Of a DNA stretch of 64,000 nucleotides, positions 25,995 to 35,257 are shown piece by piece; position 1 is the stretch's first letter, and every line of letters starts with the position of its first letter. The DNA is taken from assembly GCF_036053395.1 (NCBI RefSeq), contig NZ_CP107942.1:9270001-9334000 (forward strand). Direction: 5' to 3'. The DNA comes from Actinoplanes sp. NBC_00393. Lineage in GTDB: Bacteria; Actinomycetota; Actinomycetes; Mycobacteriales; Micromonosporaceae. The translations under genes and the position numbers were made by a program. The notes below the pieces were generated by a model that did no database searches, had not been told where the DNA came from, and saw only the letters and a list, made by a program, of their open reading frames with translations.

Positions 25995-26984
25995 GTGACC
26001 CAGGCTCTTCCCCCGTACGAGGTCGGGCGGCTGGCCGGAGCGGTTCTCGACTCCGTCGGCACCGTGGTGGTGGGCAAGCGGGACTCGCTGGAGCTGGTGC
26101 TCGCGGGCATCCTGGCCGGCGGGCACGTCCTGCTGGAGGACCTGCCAGGACTGGGCAAGACGCTGACCGCCCGCTGCTTCGCCCAGGCCCTCGGGCTGGA
26201 CTTCCGCCGGCTGCAGTTCACCCCCGACCTGCTGCCCGCCGACGTCACCGGCTCCTTCCTGTACGACCAGCGCAAGGGCGACTTCGCGTTCCGGGCCGGT
26301 CCGGTCTTCACCAACATGCTGCTGGCCGACGAGATCAACCGGACGCCGCCGAAGACCCAGGCCGCCCTGCTCGAGGCGATGCAGGAGAAGCAGGTCTCGG
26401 TGGAGGGCGTGACGTACCGGCTGGACCCGCCGTTCCACGTGCTGGCGACCGCCAACCCGATCGAGTACGAGGGGACGTACCCGCTGCCCGAGGCGCAGCT
26501 GGACCGCTTCATGCTGCGGGTGTCCTTCGGCTACCCGACCGCCGAGGAGGAGTGGGACGTGCTGCGCCGCCGGATGTCGCGGCGCCAGGAGGAGGCCCAG
26601 CTCGCCCCGGTCGTCAACTCGCAGACCCTGCAGCACATGCAGGCCGCGCTGGAGTCGGTGGCGGTGGAGGACTCGATCGGCCGCTACATCGTGGCGCTGA
26701 CCTCGGCCACCCGGGAACACGGCGCGGTCCTGGTCGGCTCGTCACCCCGTGGTTCGCTCGCGCTGCTCCTGCTGGCCCGGGCCCGGGCGGCGATGGCCGG
26801 CCGCGACTACGTGGTGCCGGAGGACGTGAAGGACGTGGCGGTGCCCGCGCTGGCACACCGGATAACGCTGCGCCCGGAGATGTGGCTGCGCCAGGTCAAC
26901 CCGTCGTTCGTGGTGCAGGAGGTGCTCTCGGCGGTGCCGGCCCCGGCCAGTGGCGCGCTCCCGACCTACGCCCACCATGACTGA
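25995..26984 (+). CDS. MoxR-family AAA+ ATPase
   Basis: 329-residue AAA+ chaperone-like ATPase. Walker A LEDLPGLGKT, Walker B LLADEINR followed by TPPKTQAALLEAMQE, sensor 1 LATANPIE and the C-terminal lid with PRGSLALLLLARA identify MoxR. Such proteins help assemble or activate partners with von Willebrand-like domains, here presumably the DUF58 protein encoded next. Of two candidate GTG codons, 25995 is favoured because AGAAAGG is 7 nt upstream. The 3' end overlaps the DUF58 gene by 8 nt. Confidence 0.92.
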   Translation: MTQALPPYEVGRLAGAVLDSVGTVVVGKRDSLELVLAGILAGGHVLLEDLPGLGKTLTARCFAQALGLDFRRLQFTPDLLPADVTGSFLYDQRKGDFAFRAGPVFTNMLLADEINRTPPKTQAALLEAMQEKQVSVEGVTYRLDPPFHVLATANPIEYEGTYPLPEAQLDRFMLRVSFGYPTAEEEWDVLRRRMSRRQEEAQLAPVVNSQTLQHMQAALESVAVEDSIGRYIVALTSATREHGAVLVGSSPRGSLALLLLARARAAMAGRDYVVPEDVKDVAVPALAHRITLRPEMWLRQVNPSFVVQEVLSAVPAPASGALPTYAHHD

Positions 26985-28272
26985 CACCTGGGTGCCCACC
27001 CGGGCACTCGGCCGGTCGGTCCTGCTCACCGGACTGTTGCTGGTCCTCGGGGTGGTCCTCGGCCGGGTGGACCTGGTGCTGCTGGCCGCGCCGTTCGCCA
27101 TCGGCGCGGCCTTCCACCTGCGCCGGGTGCCCCGCTCCGCGCCGGAGGTGACGATCACCGCCGGCGACGAGCACATCGTCGAGGGCGGGCAGGTCGAGGC
27201 CGGTCTGACCGTCGCCAACCCGGACGAGATCGGCTACGACCTGGTCGTCGTCCGTACCCGTACCTCCCGCTGGCTGCGCCTGGAGCAGTCCGACCGCCCG
27301 TTCGCGATCACCGTGCCGTCCGACGGCTGGGCCTCGATCGACCTGCCCGGCGAGGCGCTGCGCTGGGGCCGGCAGGACGTCGGCCCGGCCGCCGCCCGGG
27401 CCGTGGCCTGCGGTGGTCTGCTCACCTCGCGCCCGGTGGTCACCGACGCCCGGGGGGTACGCGTCTACCCGGTCACCGAGCCGTTCAACGCGACCGAGGC
27501 GATGCCCGCCGCAGCCGGTCTGGTGGGCGCGCACCGGTCCCGGCGTCCCGGCGAGGGTGGTGAGCTGGCCGGCGTACGCCAGTTCGCGCCCGGTGACCGG
27601 CTGCGCCGCATCGACTGGCGGGTGTCGCTGCGCACCCGCGACCTGCACGTGGCGTACACCCTGTCGGACCGCGACGCCGAGGTGCTGCTGCTGCTCGACG
27701 TGCTGGGCGAGGTCGGCCTGCCCGGCGGGGTACGCGGTAACGCGTCGGTCCTGGACACCACGGTCCGGGCGGCCGCCGCGATCGCCGAGCACTACCTGCA
27801 CCGGGGCGACCGGGTGTCGCTGCTGGAGTACGGCGCCGCGTCCCGCCGGCTGCGTCCCGCCTCCGGCCGCCGCCAGTACCTGACTGTGCTCGAGTGGCTG
27901 CTCGACGTCCGGCCCGACCCGGTCGACACCGAGCAGTACGAGCCGATCCTCAGCGCACATCACATCTCCTCGTCAGCGCTGGTCGTGGTGCTGACCCCGC
28001 TGGTCGACCCGCGCGCCGCCGACATGCTGGCCCAGCTCACCCAGACCGGCCGGTACACCGTCGCGGTCGACACCCTGCCGCCCGGGGCCGCCCCGCCGGT
28101 CCGCAACCAGTGGACGCCGCTGGCCACCCGGCTGTGGCGGATCGAACGGGAGAATGTGCTGGGCCGGTTGCGCGAGCACGGCGTACCGGTGGTGGCCTGG
28201 GCCGGCGCCGGCAGTCTCGACCTCGTGCTGCGCGACGTGGCCCGGATTGCCTCCGCACCGAGGGGGCGCTGA
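26977..28272 (+). CDS. DUF58 domain protein
   Basis: 431 residues: two N-terminal membrane helices (about 9-45), a beta-rich middle, then the DUF58 signature GDRLRRIDWRVSLRTRDLHV and a von Willebrand factor A-like fold (EVLLLLDV, DRVSLLEYG). MoxR-DUF58 pairs are thought to act in envelope assembly or stress. ATG 26977 lies inside the moxR 3' end (8-nt overlap). A plausible client of the MoxR ATPase. Confidence 0.88.
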   Translation: MTDTWVPTRALGRSVLLTGLLLVLGVVLGRVDLVLLAAPFAIGAAFHLRRVPRSAPEVTITAGDEHIVEGGQVEAGLTVANPDEIGYDLVVVRTRTSRWLRLEQSDRPFAITVPSDGWASIDLPGEALRWGRQDVGPAAARAVACGGLLTSRPVVTDARGVRVYPVTEPFNATEAMPAAAGLVGAHRSRRPGEGGELAGVRQFAPGDRLRRIDWRVSLRTRDLHVAYTLSDRDAEVLLLLDVLGEVGLPGGVRGNASVLDTTVRAAAAIAEHYLHRGDRVSLLEYGAASRRLRPASGRRQYLTVLEWLLDVRPDPVDTEQYEPILSAHHISSSALVVVLTPLVDPRAADMLAQLTQTGRYTVAVDTLPPGAAPPVRNQWTPLATRLWRIERENVLGRLREHGVPVVAWAGAGSLDLVLRDVARIASAPRGR

Positions 28273-28273
28273 C

Positions 28274-28837
28274 GTGCTGACCGCGATCACCCGCCGGGTG
28301 GAGAAGCTGCGGACCATCGCCCGGCGTGCGACTGCCGTACCGGTGCTGATCCGCTGTGGTGTTCTGCTCGCCGGCCTGCTCGCCATGGCGGTGGCCTGGC
28401 CGCCCGCGCTGCTGGCCGGCCGTTTCCTGATCCCGCTGTTCCTGGTCGCGCTCTGGCCGGCGGTCGCGCCGCGCGGTCGCGGTGGCACCGTCGCCGCGCT
28501 CGTCGTGGTGGCCGGCTGGCTCGCCGACACCGCCTGGTACGACAGCCGGATCGCGCTCTGGCGCGTGCTGGCCCTGGCCACCCTGCTCTATCTGGCCCAC
28601 ACGCTGACCGCGCTCGCCGCCCTCCTGCCGTACGACGCGATGGTGAACGTCGACGTCCCGGCGCTCTGGCTGGCCCGCGCCGGCGCCGTGATCCTGATCT
28701 CCGCGGTGCTGATCGTGCTCGCCCTCGGGCTGACCGCCGACCTCGGCGGTGACCCGTTCCAACTGGCCACTCTCACCGGCTTGGCGTGCGCCGTCGCTGT
28801 GACACTTCTCCTAGCACAGACAATCCGGCGGAGATAA
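28274..28837 (+). CDS. Integral membrane protein, end of MoxR cluster
   Basis: 187 residues, almost entirely hydrophobic, with about 5 predicted helices and a basic N-terminus (ITRRVEKLRTIARRA). No family signature. GTG 28274 starts 1 nt after the DUF58 stop. As the last gene of the DUF4129-MoxR-DUF58 cluster it may be a membrane partner. I see no clear terminator before ndh. Confidence 0.7.
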   Translation: MLTAITRRVEKLRTIARRATAVPVLIRCGVLLAGLLAMAVAWPPALLAGRFLIPLFLVALWPAVAPRGRGGTVAALVVVAGWLADTAWYDSRIALWRVLALATLLYLAHTLTALAALLPYDAMVNVDVPALWLARAGAVILISAVLIVLALGLTADLGGDPFQLATLTGLACAVAVTLLLAQTIRRR

Positions 28838-28936
28838 AAATCCCGGTCAAACTGTGGGTTACGACACTTGACTTTCGTTGGTTGCGATGGTCACAGAACC
28901 GCGCACGAAATGGCTCGCGCGCGCGACAATAGGGAC

Positions 28937-30292
28937 GTGAATCCGCCGCGCATAGTCGTCGTAGGAGCAGGTCACGTCGGGCTTTACGCCGCCCTCCGCC
29001 TGTCCAAGAAGCTGAATCGGAATCGGGCCGAGGTGGTCGTCATCGACCCTGTTCCGCACATGACTTACCAGCCGTTCCTGCCTGAGGCAGCGGCTGGGAA
29101 CATTTCGCCGCGACACGCTGTGGTGCCGCTGCGCCGGGAGTTGAAGAAGTGCCGGATCGTTTCCGGTGAGGTGACCCGGGTCGAGCACGCTCGCAAGACC
29201 GTCACCGTGCAGCCGATCGACGGCCCGGCCTACGAGATGGAGTACGACCACATCATCGTGGCCCCGGGCTCCGTCTCGCGTACCCTGCCCATCCCGGGTC
29301 TGAGCGACATGGGTATCGGCCTCAAGACCATCGGTGAGGCGATCTACCTGCGCAACCACATCCTCGACCGGCTGGACGTCGCCGCGGTGACGCCCGACGA
29401 GGAGGTGCGCAAGGCCTCGCTGAACTTCGTCTTCGTCGGTGGTGGCTTCGCCGGCATCGAGGCGCTCGCCGAGATGCAGGACGTGGTCGCCGACGCCCTG
29501 AAGTACTACCCGGAGCTGGACCCCAAGGAGGTCCATTTCATCCTGGTCGAGGCGACCAACCGGATCCTGCCCGAGGTGGGGCCGGAGATGGGCGCCTACA
29601 CCGCCCGCCAGCTCGCCGCCCGTGGCGTCGACCTGCGCCTGAGCACCTTCCTCGAGTCCTGCGTCGACGGCCGGATCGTGCTCTCCGACGGGGACTCGTT
29701 CCGCGCCGAGACGCTGGTCTGGACGGCCGGTGTCAAGCCGTCGCCGATGATCGAGCAGACCGACCTGCCGAAGGGCCCGCGCGGGCACGTCAACTGCCTG
29801 CCCACCCTCCAGGTGGCCTCGCTCGAGGGCGAGGTGTGGGAGGGCGCCTGGTCCGCCGGTGACTGCGCCCAGGTGCCGGACCTGACCAACCCGGGTGGCT
29901 GGTGCTCGCCGAGCGCCCAGCACGCGGTCCGGCAGGCCAAGGTGCTCGCCGACAACATCGCCCAGGTCATCCTCGGTGGCGCGCCGAAGGAGTACCGGCA
30001 CAAGCACGTCGGTGGCGTCGCCGGCCTCGGCATCAACAAGGGCGTCGCCCACGTGTACGGCGTCAAGGTCAAGGGCTACCCGGCGTGGCTGATGCACCGC
30101 TTCTACCACGTCAGCCGGATCCCGTCGTTCAACCGCAAGGTCCGGGTGCTGGCCGACTGGGTGCTGGCGTTCCTGCTCAAGCGCGAGACCGTGGCGCTGG
30201 GGCAGCTGCACCACCCGCGTGAGGAGTTCACTGAGGTGACCCCGCCGGTCGACATGCCCGCCGCCAAGAAGGTGGGCGCCGGCTCGCGCTGA
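28937..30292 (+). CDS. ndh: Type II NADH dehydrogenase (NDH-2)
   Basis: 451-residue single-subunit flavoenzyme oxidising NADH and reducing menaquinone without proton pumping. FAD-binding GAGHVG (10-15), NAD-binding FVGGGFAGIEALAEM (about 176-190), the second FAD motif WSAGDCAQVPD, and a C-terminal amphipathic membrane-binding tail (WLMHRFYHVSRIPS, VLADWVLAFLLKRE). GTG 28937 follows AGGGA. It is immediately upstream of tRNA-Leu(UAA), an arrangement I recall around bldA in Streptomyces. Confidence 0.93.
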   Translation: MNPPRIVVVGAGHVGLYAALRLSKKLNRNRAEVVVIDPVPHMTYQPFLPEAAAGNISPRHAVVPLRRELKKCRIVSGEVTRVEHARKTVTVQPIDGPAYEMEYDHIIVAPGSVSRTLPIPGLSDMGIGLKTIGEAIYLRNHILDRLDVAAVTPDEEVRKASLNFVFVGGGFAGIEALAEMQDVVADALKYYPELDPKEVHFILVEATNRILPEVGPEMGAYTARQLAARGVDLRLSTFLESCVDGRIVLSDGDSFRAETLVWTAGVKPSPMIEQTDLPKGPRGHVNCLPTLQVASLEGEVWEGAWSAGDCAQVPDLTNPGGWCSPSAQHAVRQAKVLADNIAQVILGGAPKEYRHKHVGGVAGLGINKGVAHVYGVKVKGYPAWLMHRFYHVSRIPSFNRKVRVLADWVLAFLLKRETVALGQLHHPREEFTEVTPPVDMPAAKKVGAGSR

Positions 30293-30348
30293 CGGGCCAT
30301 GGCCGATTCCGCCGCCCGGGTGGCACCCGCTACGGTGTTCGCAGGCCC

Positions 30349-30431
30349 GCCCGGGTGGTGGAATGGCAGACACGGCCGCCTTAAAAGCGGCTGCCTGACA
30401 AGGCGTGCGGGTTCGAGACCCGCCCCGGGCA
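30349..30431 (+). tRNA. tRNA-Leu(UAA), bldA type
   Basis: 83-nt class II tRNA folded by hand: acceptor GCCCGGG/CCCGGGC (30349-30355 with 30424-30430), discriminator A at 30431, anticodon stem GCCGC/GCGGC with loop CTTAAAA and anticodon TAA at 30382-30384, a long variable arm (about 30392-30406) and T arm GCGGG-TTCGAGA-CCCGC. No CCA is encoded. It reads UUA, the rarest codon in such genomes; in Streptomyces the equivalent gene, bldA, gates development and secondary metabolism. Confidence 0.95.
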
Positions 30432-30592
30432 CGGTTCTCCGCGGTCGTGGCATCAAGCTGCGGCCGCGTTCGTGTTCGGGAGAGATCCCCTCTCAGTCTG
30501 CTCACAGCTTCGGGGTGCGGCAGGATGTGCTTCCAGCCCGTACCCTTGACCAACAGGCACAGCGCCTCAACCTCAAAGGGAGGCTGGAAACA

Positions 30593-31447
30593 GTGAAGAC
30601 ATCGAACCCGGTGCTCTCGCGCCTCGGCCAGGCGGCCGAGCGGGAGCGAGCGGCCGGATACGGGCCGGCCGGTCAGCCCGCCTACGGCCAGCAGCCGGGT
30701 TACGGTCAGCCGGCCTATGGTCAGCCGGCCTACGGCGAGCCGTACCCGACTGCGACGGGCTACCCCGCGTCCCCGCCGGCCGTCCAGCCGATGACCATCG
30801 ACGACGTCGTCGTCAAGACGGTCACGGTTCTGGGCATCACCGGCATCTCCGCCGCAGCCGCCTGGGCCCTCATCCCGGACGCGCTCGTCGGCCCCGCCTG
30901 GATCGGCGCAGCGCTGGTCGGCCTCGTGCTCGGCCTCGTCATCTCGTTCTCGCGGATGGCCAACCCCGCTCTGGTCGTCACCTACGCGGTGATCGAGGGC
31001 GTGTTCGTCGGCATGATCAGCAAGTTCTTCGAGACCCTCTACAGCGGCATCGTGGTCCAGGCGGTGATCGCCACCTTCGGGGTCTTCTTCCTGATGGCGA
31101 TCCTCTACCGGGCCCGGGTGATCCGGGCGACGAAGAAGTTCACCCGCATCATGATCGCGGTCATGGGTGGTCTCTTCGCCGTCATGCTGATCAACCTCGT
31201 GCTGGCGCTCTTCGGCGTCAACACCGGCCTGCGTGACTCCGGCCCGCTGGGCATCATCTTCAGCCTGGTCTGCATCGTGGTCGCCTCGCTGAGCTTCATT
31301 CTGAACTTCAACGAGATCGAGGAGGGCGTGCGGATGGGTCTTCCGCAGCGCTACTCCTGGACCGCGGCCTTCGGCATCCTGGTCGGGCTGATCTGGCTCT
31401 ACATCGAGGTCCTGCGGCTCCTGTCGTTCCTCCAGGGCGACGACTGA
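30593..31447 (+). CDS. Bax inhibitor-1 / YccA family membrane protein
   Basis: 284 residues: a Tyr/Gly/Pro/Gln-rich cytosolic N-terminus with PAYGQ-type repeats (about 20-60), then about seven membrane helices of the BI-1/YccA fold, ending in a helix before FLQGDD. Family members act as calcium leak channels or bind FtsH; substrate here unknown. GTG 30593 is chosen because AAAGGGAGG lies 8 nt upstream and the tail matches. A strong hairpin terminator follows. Confidence 0.87.
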   Translation: MKTSNPVLSRLGQAAERERAAGYGPAGQPAYGQQPGYGQPAYGQPAYGEPYPTATGYPASPPAVQPMTIDDVVVKTVTVLGITGISAAAAWALIPDALVGPAWIGAALVGLVLGLVISFSRMANPALVVTYAVIEGVFVGMISKFFETLYSGIVVQAVIATFGVFFLMAILYRARVIRATKKFTRIMIAVMGGLFAVMLINLVLALFGVNTGLRDSGPLGIIFSLVCIVVASLSFILNFNEIEEGVRMGLPQRYSWTAAFGILVGLIWLYIEVLRLLSFLQGDD

Positions 31448-31471
31448 CGATTCGCCGGTCGTCCTACCAGC

Positions 31472-31505
31472 AACGCTCGGTCCGTCTCCCCGCGGACCGG
31501 GCGTT
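31472..31505 (+). terminator. Hairpin terminator after BI-1 gene
   Basis: Stem AACGCTCGGTCCG / CGGACCGGGCGTT (13 bp including one T-G pair) with an 8-nt loop, 24 nt after the stop codon and followed by GTCCCGTTT. It separates the gene from the small protein gene that follows. Confidence 0.75.
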
Positions 31506-31531
31506 GTCCCGTTTCCGGGTACCTTTACGCC

Positions 31532-31840
31532 GTGCCCGACTTCGCCACCTCGATCGACCGGCTGCTCAATCTGGTGCACCACTGGGTGGAGACCCGCTGG
31601 TCCGCCCCGTCCGGTGCCGGCACCCGGGCCGAGATGGTCCACACCCTGGTCCAGCAGCTCGCCGACCTGGGCGCCGAGGCCGAGCAGCGCCCGCCCCGTC
31701 CGGTCCCGCGCCTGCACCACATGGTCCTGCCCGACCAGATCCGCGTGATGGCCGACGACCTGCTCGCCGCAGACCCGTCCGCCGACCTGCTAACGCGAGC
31801 CACCGCCGAGGTCGACCGGGTCCGCGCCGCGCTCAGCTGA
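31532..31840 (+). CDS. Small conserved-looking protein, function unknown
   Basis: 102 residues, soluble and helical (FATSIDRLLNLVHHWVE... EMVHTLVQQLADLGAEAE), with a conserved-looking middle LHHMVLPDQIRVMADDLLAA. Codon bias is that of a real gene (third positions nearly all G/C). GTG 31532 is the start; no obvious Shine-Dalgarno, so possibly leaderless. No family recognised. A strong hairpin follows directly. Confidence 0.7.
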   Translation: MPDFATSIDRLLNLVHHWVETRWSAPSGAGTRAEMVHTLVQQLADLGAEAEQRPPRPVPRLHHMVLPDQIRVMADDLLAADPSADLLTRATAEVDRVRAALS

Positions 31841-31891
31841 GCCCCAAAAAGACAGGCCCGGCGCGTGGTGCGACGCGCCGGGCCTGGGGCT
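31840..31891. terminator. Bidirectional terminator between converging genes
   Basis: A 14-bp perfect stem CAGGCCCGGCGCGT (31853-31866) / ACGCGCCGGGCCTG (31873-31886) has a 6-nt loop, and AGCCCC/GGGGCT can pair outside it. An A-run (CCAAAAAG) on the left gives a U-run for the leftward transcript. It ends both the small gene (plus) and the thiolase gene (minus). Confidence 0.85.
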
Positions 31892-31898
31892 GAGTGGG

Positions 31899-33143
31899 TC
31901 AGCTGAGGCGTTCCAGGATCAGGGCCATGCCCTGCCCGCCGCCGACGCACATGGTCTCCAGACCGATGCTCTTGTCGTGCCAGTCCAGCGCGTTGAGCAG
32001 GGTGCCGGTGATCCGGGCGCCGGTCATGCCGAACGGGTGGCCGATCGCGATCGCGCCGCCGTTCACGTTCAGCTTCTCGATCGGGATGCCCAGATCCTGG
32101 TACGACGGGATGACCTGCGCCGCGAAAGCCTCGTTGATCTCGACCAGGTCGACGTCGCCGATGCTCATGCCGGCCCGCTTCAGCGCCTGCTTCGACGCCT
32201 CGACCGGCCCGTACCCCATGATCTCGGGGGAGAGCGCGGTGACACCGGTGGAGACGATCCGGGCGATCGGGGTGATGCCCAGCTCCCGCGCCTTGGTGTC
32301 GCTCATGATGACCACCGCGGCGGCGCCGTCGTTGAGCGGGCAGCAGTTGCCGGCGGTGACCCGGCCGTCGGGGCGGAACACCGGCTTGAGCTGCGAGACC
32401 GCGTCCAGCGTGACACCCGGGCGGGGGCCGTCGTCCTTCGACACGACCGTACCGTCGGGGAGGGTGACCGGGGTGATCTCACGGTCCCAGAAGCCGTTGG
32501 CGATGGCCTTCTCCGCGAGGTTCTGACTGCGTACGCCGAACTCGTCCATTTCCGCACGGGAGATGTTCTTGATCTGGGCGAGGTTCTCGGCGGTGTAGCC
32601 CATCCCGATGTAGATGTCGGGGAGCAGGCCGTCCTCGCGCGGGTCGTGCCAGGTGCCGCCGTTCTTGGCGGTGGACACGGTGCGGGCCTGGGCCTCGTCG
32701 AAGGCGGGGTTGGTCCAGCTGCCGCCGACGAGCTCCTGCGCGGCCGACGGGAGGCCGTCCGAGCTGCCTCGCGCGTACCGGGAGACGGTCTCGACGCCGG
32801 CCGAGATGAACACGTCTCCCTCGCCGGCCTTGATGGCGTGGAACGCCATCCGGGTGGTCTGCAAGGAGGAGGAGCAGTACCGGGTGATCGTGGCGCCGGG
32901 CAGACCGTCCAGGCCCAGCTTGGTAGCGATCACGCGGGCCATGTTGAAGCCCTGTTCGCCGCCCGGCAGACCGCAGCCGAGGTAGAGGTCCTCGATGAGC
33001 GTGCGGTCCAGCTGCGGCACCTTGTTCAGGGCGGCGTCGACGATCGTGGTGGCGAGATCGTCCGGACGCAGATCCTTCAGCGAGCCCTTGTGGGCGCGTC
33101 CGATCGGGGAGCGGGCAGTGGCGACGATGACAGCTTCCGGCAT
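31899..33143 (-). CDS. Acetyl-CoA acetyltransferase (thiolase)
   Basis: 414-residue thiolase: nucleophile Cys90 in TRYCSSSLQT, His369 in GHPFGMTG and the general base Cys399 in CVGGGQG. Such enzymes either condense acetyl-CoA to acetoacetyl-CoA or cleave 3-ketoacyl-CoA in beta-oxidation; the insert (EDGLLPDIYIGMGYTAENLA) resembles the FadA-type actinobacterial group. ATG 33143. Next to SGNH hydrolase and cbs genes, as in the mycobacterial fadA3 neighbourhood. It appears transcribed alone. Confidence 0.92.
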   Translation of the reverse strand: MPEAVIVATARSPIGRAHKGSLKDLRPDDLATTIVDAALNKVPQLDRTLIEDLYLGCGLPGGEQGFNMARVIATKLGLDGLPGATITRYCSSSLQTTRMAFHAIKAGEGDVFISAGVETVSRYARGSSDGLPSAAQELVGGSWTNPAFDEAQARTVSTAKNGGTWHDPREDGLLPDIYIGMGYTAENLAQIKNISRAEMDEFGVRSQNLAEKAIANGFWDREITPVTLPDGTVVSKDDGPRPGVTLDAVSQLKPVFRPDGRVTAGNCCPLNDGAAAVVIMSDTKARELGITPIARIVSTGVTALSPEIMGYGPVEASKQALKRAGMSIGDVDLVEINEAFAAQVIPSYQDLGIPIEKLNVNGGAIAIGHPFGMTGARITGTLLNALDWHDKSIGLETMCVGGGQGMALILERLS

Positions 33144-33197
33144 GCGGTCAGTTTACTCACCGGTAACATGGTCGGAAGCGCGAATTTGTCACACCCG

Positions 33198-33986
33198 TCA
33201 TACACCGCTCATTGCGGCACGAGCTACCGCCGGATACAGCGCGTGCGCCCACACCCGATAGCCGTCCGCGGACGGGTGGAAGCCGTCGTAACAAAGCGTT
33301 CCGGCGTCAGCGCGGAACACCGCACCCGTCTCCGCGGCCAGATCGACGACCACGCCGCCGGCATCGGCCACGGCCTTGGCCTGCGCCTTCGCCATCCGGC
33401 GGCCGACCACCCCGGCGATCTGCCGCAGCGGCGGCGCCATCGACCGGGCCGCCCCGAGATCCGGGCAGGTCCCGACCACCACCTGAACGCCGGCCGCGCG
33501 CAACCGGCGGACCGCCTGCCCCAGATGGCCGGCCGCGTCCTCCGGGCTGCGACCGGACGCGGCATCGTACGAGCCGATCAGCACCACGGCGACGTCCGGC
33601 CGTTCGCCGAGCAGCGCGCGGGCGACCTGGGTGGCGAGGTCGCTCGAACGGGACCCGGCCACCCCGACGCTGGAGAGCAGCACGTGCCGCTGACCGGTGT
33701 CCGGCGAGCCGTCGGCCAGCAGACGGGCCAGCTGGCCGCCGACCGTCTCGGAGAGCCACTCCACGCCGACACCGACCGCGGCCGAGTCGCCGAGCAGCAC
33801 CAGGCGCAGCGGCGGAGCGCTCTGCGGGCCCATCGAGGTGCGCAGTGCCAGGCCCATCGTGGGCTTCGCATATCGGCGGGCCTTCGCGGCGAGCATCTCG
33901 CCCGCGAGCAGGGCGGCGCCGCCCACCACACCGGCCAGAAGGCTGGTGGCAGCGGCCTTGCTCAGTCGTTCCGGCAGACCAGCCAT
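33198..33986 (-). CDS. SGNH/GDSL hydrolase (first of tandem pair)
   Basis: 262-residue esterase/acyl-hydrolase fold: an N-terminal hydrophobic signal/anchor (about 12-30), block I LLGDSAAVG with Ser68, block III-like GSYDAA where the usual GxND is altered, and block V DGFHPSADG with Asp234 and His237. ATG 33986 is preferred because GGGAGG lies 6 nt upstream; an upstream GTG at 34022 overlaps the previous stop. It shares the stretch VVVGTCPD(L/I)GA with its neighbour, indicating duplication. Probably envelope-facing; substrate unknown. Confidence 0.82.
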   Translation of the reverse strand: MAGLPERLSKAAATSLLAGVVGGAALLAGEMLAAKARRYAKPTMGLALRTSMGPQSAPPLRLVLLGDSAAVGVGVEWLSETVGGQLARLLADGSPDTGQRHVLLSSVGVAGSRSSDLATQVARALLGERPDVAVVLIGSYDAASGRSPEDAAGHLGQAVRRLRAAGVQVVVGTCPDLGAARSMAPPLRQIAGVVGRRMAKAQAKAVADAGGVVVDLAAETGAVFRADAGTLCYDGFHPSADGYRVWAHALYPAVARAAMSGV

Positions 33987-34018
33987 GTCCCGCCTCCCTG
34001 CTTGATCCCGACTCTGCG

Positions 34019-35113
34019 TCACCCGACTTGATGATCCTCTGGGGTATACCCTACGGCCCCGTCAGCCGGGGCACCGCCGGGAACTGTGGGGGTCCGTACG
34101 CCGAACCAGTGCCTCGGCTCGCCGAACCACGGGTGCTTGCGCAACTGCGCCCACCGCCCGGCCCCACCGCGCACACTCGTGGGGCTGACCTCGGTGCCGG
34201 GTGCCCGAACCGCCTCGTCGGCTGCCTCAGGCAGGGTGCGCAGCGCCTCGGCGACCGGGACGGCCGTGCGGTCGTCCTCGCCCAGGGCGGCAAGCACCGT
34301 CGGCATCATCACGGCCGCTGCTCGTGCGTACCCGGTCGCGGACGGGTGGAAACGATCCGAGGCGAACATCCGCACGGGATCGGCCTCGAACATCGGGCCG
34401 AGCAGGTTGCCGAGCGACACCGTACGCCCACCGGCCTCGACCACGGCCACCGTCTGCGCGGCGGCGAGCTGCCGGCTCCAGCGCCGGGCCAGCCAGCGCA
34501 GCGGCGGTTTGATCGGCTTGATCGCGCCGATGTCCGGGCAGGTGCCGACCACCACCCGGCAGCCGGCCGCGCGCAGCCGGCGCACGGTGTCGGCGAGATG
34601 GCGGACGGCCGCGGGGAAGCCCGAGGCGTGCGTCACGTCGTTCCCGCCGATGAAGATGATCGCGATGTCCGGTGCATACTCCAGGGCCGCGTCCACCTGG
34701 TAGGGCAGGCCGGCTGAGATCGAGCCGACCACGGCCAGCCGGTGCAGGCGGACCGGGCGGCGCAGGCGACGGGAGATCCCGGTGGCGAAAAGCGCGCCGG
34801 GGGTCTCGCGGGGGCGGTGTACGCCGTACCCGGCCGCGGTCGAGTCCCCGAGGATCACCAGGTTGATCGGCTTCCCGCCGAACTTCGCCCCGTAGACGCC
34901 GTCGCCGCGCGGCGGTGGCGCCTCGGCCATCGGGATGATCCGGCGGGCATCGGCCGCCTGCCGCATCAACAGCCCTGCCGAGAGGGCGGTCAACCCCGCG
35001 AGCGCGCCGGTCACCTGTCCGGCGACCCGCCCGGCTGTTCTGATCCGCCGCCGGTCCTCGGGGGAGAGATCGCGGATCCGTGCCGTCGCGCTAGTCCAAT
35101 CGATGCTGCTCAC
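34019..35113 (-). CDS. SGNH/GDSL hydrolase (second of tandem pair)
   Basis: 364 residues: a cytosolic start, hydrophobic helix (about 30-50), block I VILGDSTAAG with Ser91, block III IGGNDVTH, and block V DRFHPSATGYA. The last 80 residues after the catalytic His form a Pro/Arg-rich tail that ends HWFGVRTP..., absent from its sister. GTG 35113 was chosen because GAGGGAG precedes it. The frame continues upstream antisense to DUF1232 and cbs and is not coding there. The stop overlaps a possible GTG of the sister gene. Confidence 0.82.
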   Translation of the reverse strand: MSSIDWTSATARIRDLSPEDRRRIRTAGRVAGQVTGALAGLTALSAGLLMRQAADARRIIPMAEAPPPRGDGVYGAKFGGKPINLVILGDSTAAGYGVHRPRETPGALFATGISRRLRRPVRLHRLAVVGSISAGLPYQVDAALEYAPDIAIIFIGGNDVTHASGFPAAVRHLADTVRRLRAAGCRVVVGTCPDIGAIKPIKPPLRWLARRWSRQLAAAQTVAVVEAGGRTVSLGNLLGPMFEADPVRMFASDRFHPSATGYARAAAVMMPTVLAALGEDDRTAVPVAEALRTLPEAADEAVRAPGTEVSPTSVRGGAGRWAQLRKHPWFGEPRHWFGVRTPTVPGGAPADGAVGYTPEDHQVG

Positions 35114-35257
35114 AGTCTCCCTCGCTGTCTCTCGAAGGGAACCATCCGGCTCGCCGTAGATCGGCACCTGGGGTGGGAATTCGAGGCTAACTCGCGATGG
35201 CGAGAGGCAATCATGGCGCGTCCAGGTCATGCTGGAGTGGCGGAAAGGGGAACACGG

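Noticed and set aside
30349..30431. Integration site of a mobile element at the tRNA gene
   Set aside because: The tRNA is intact, and I see neither an integrase nor a repeated copy of its 3' end downstream; the neighbouring genes are conserved.
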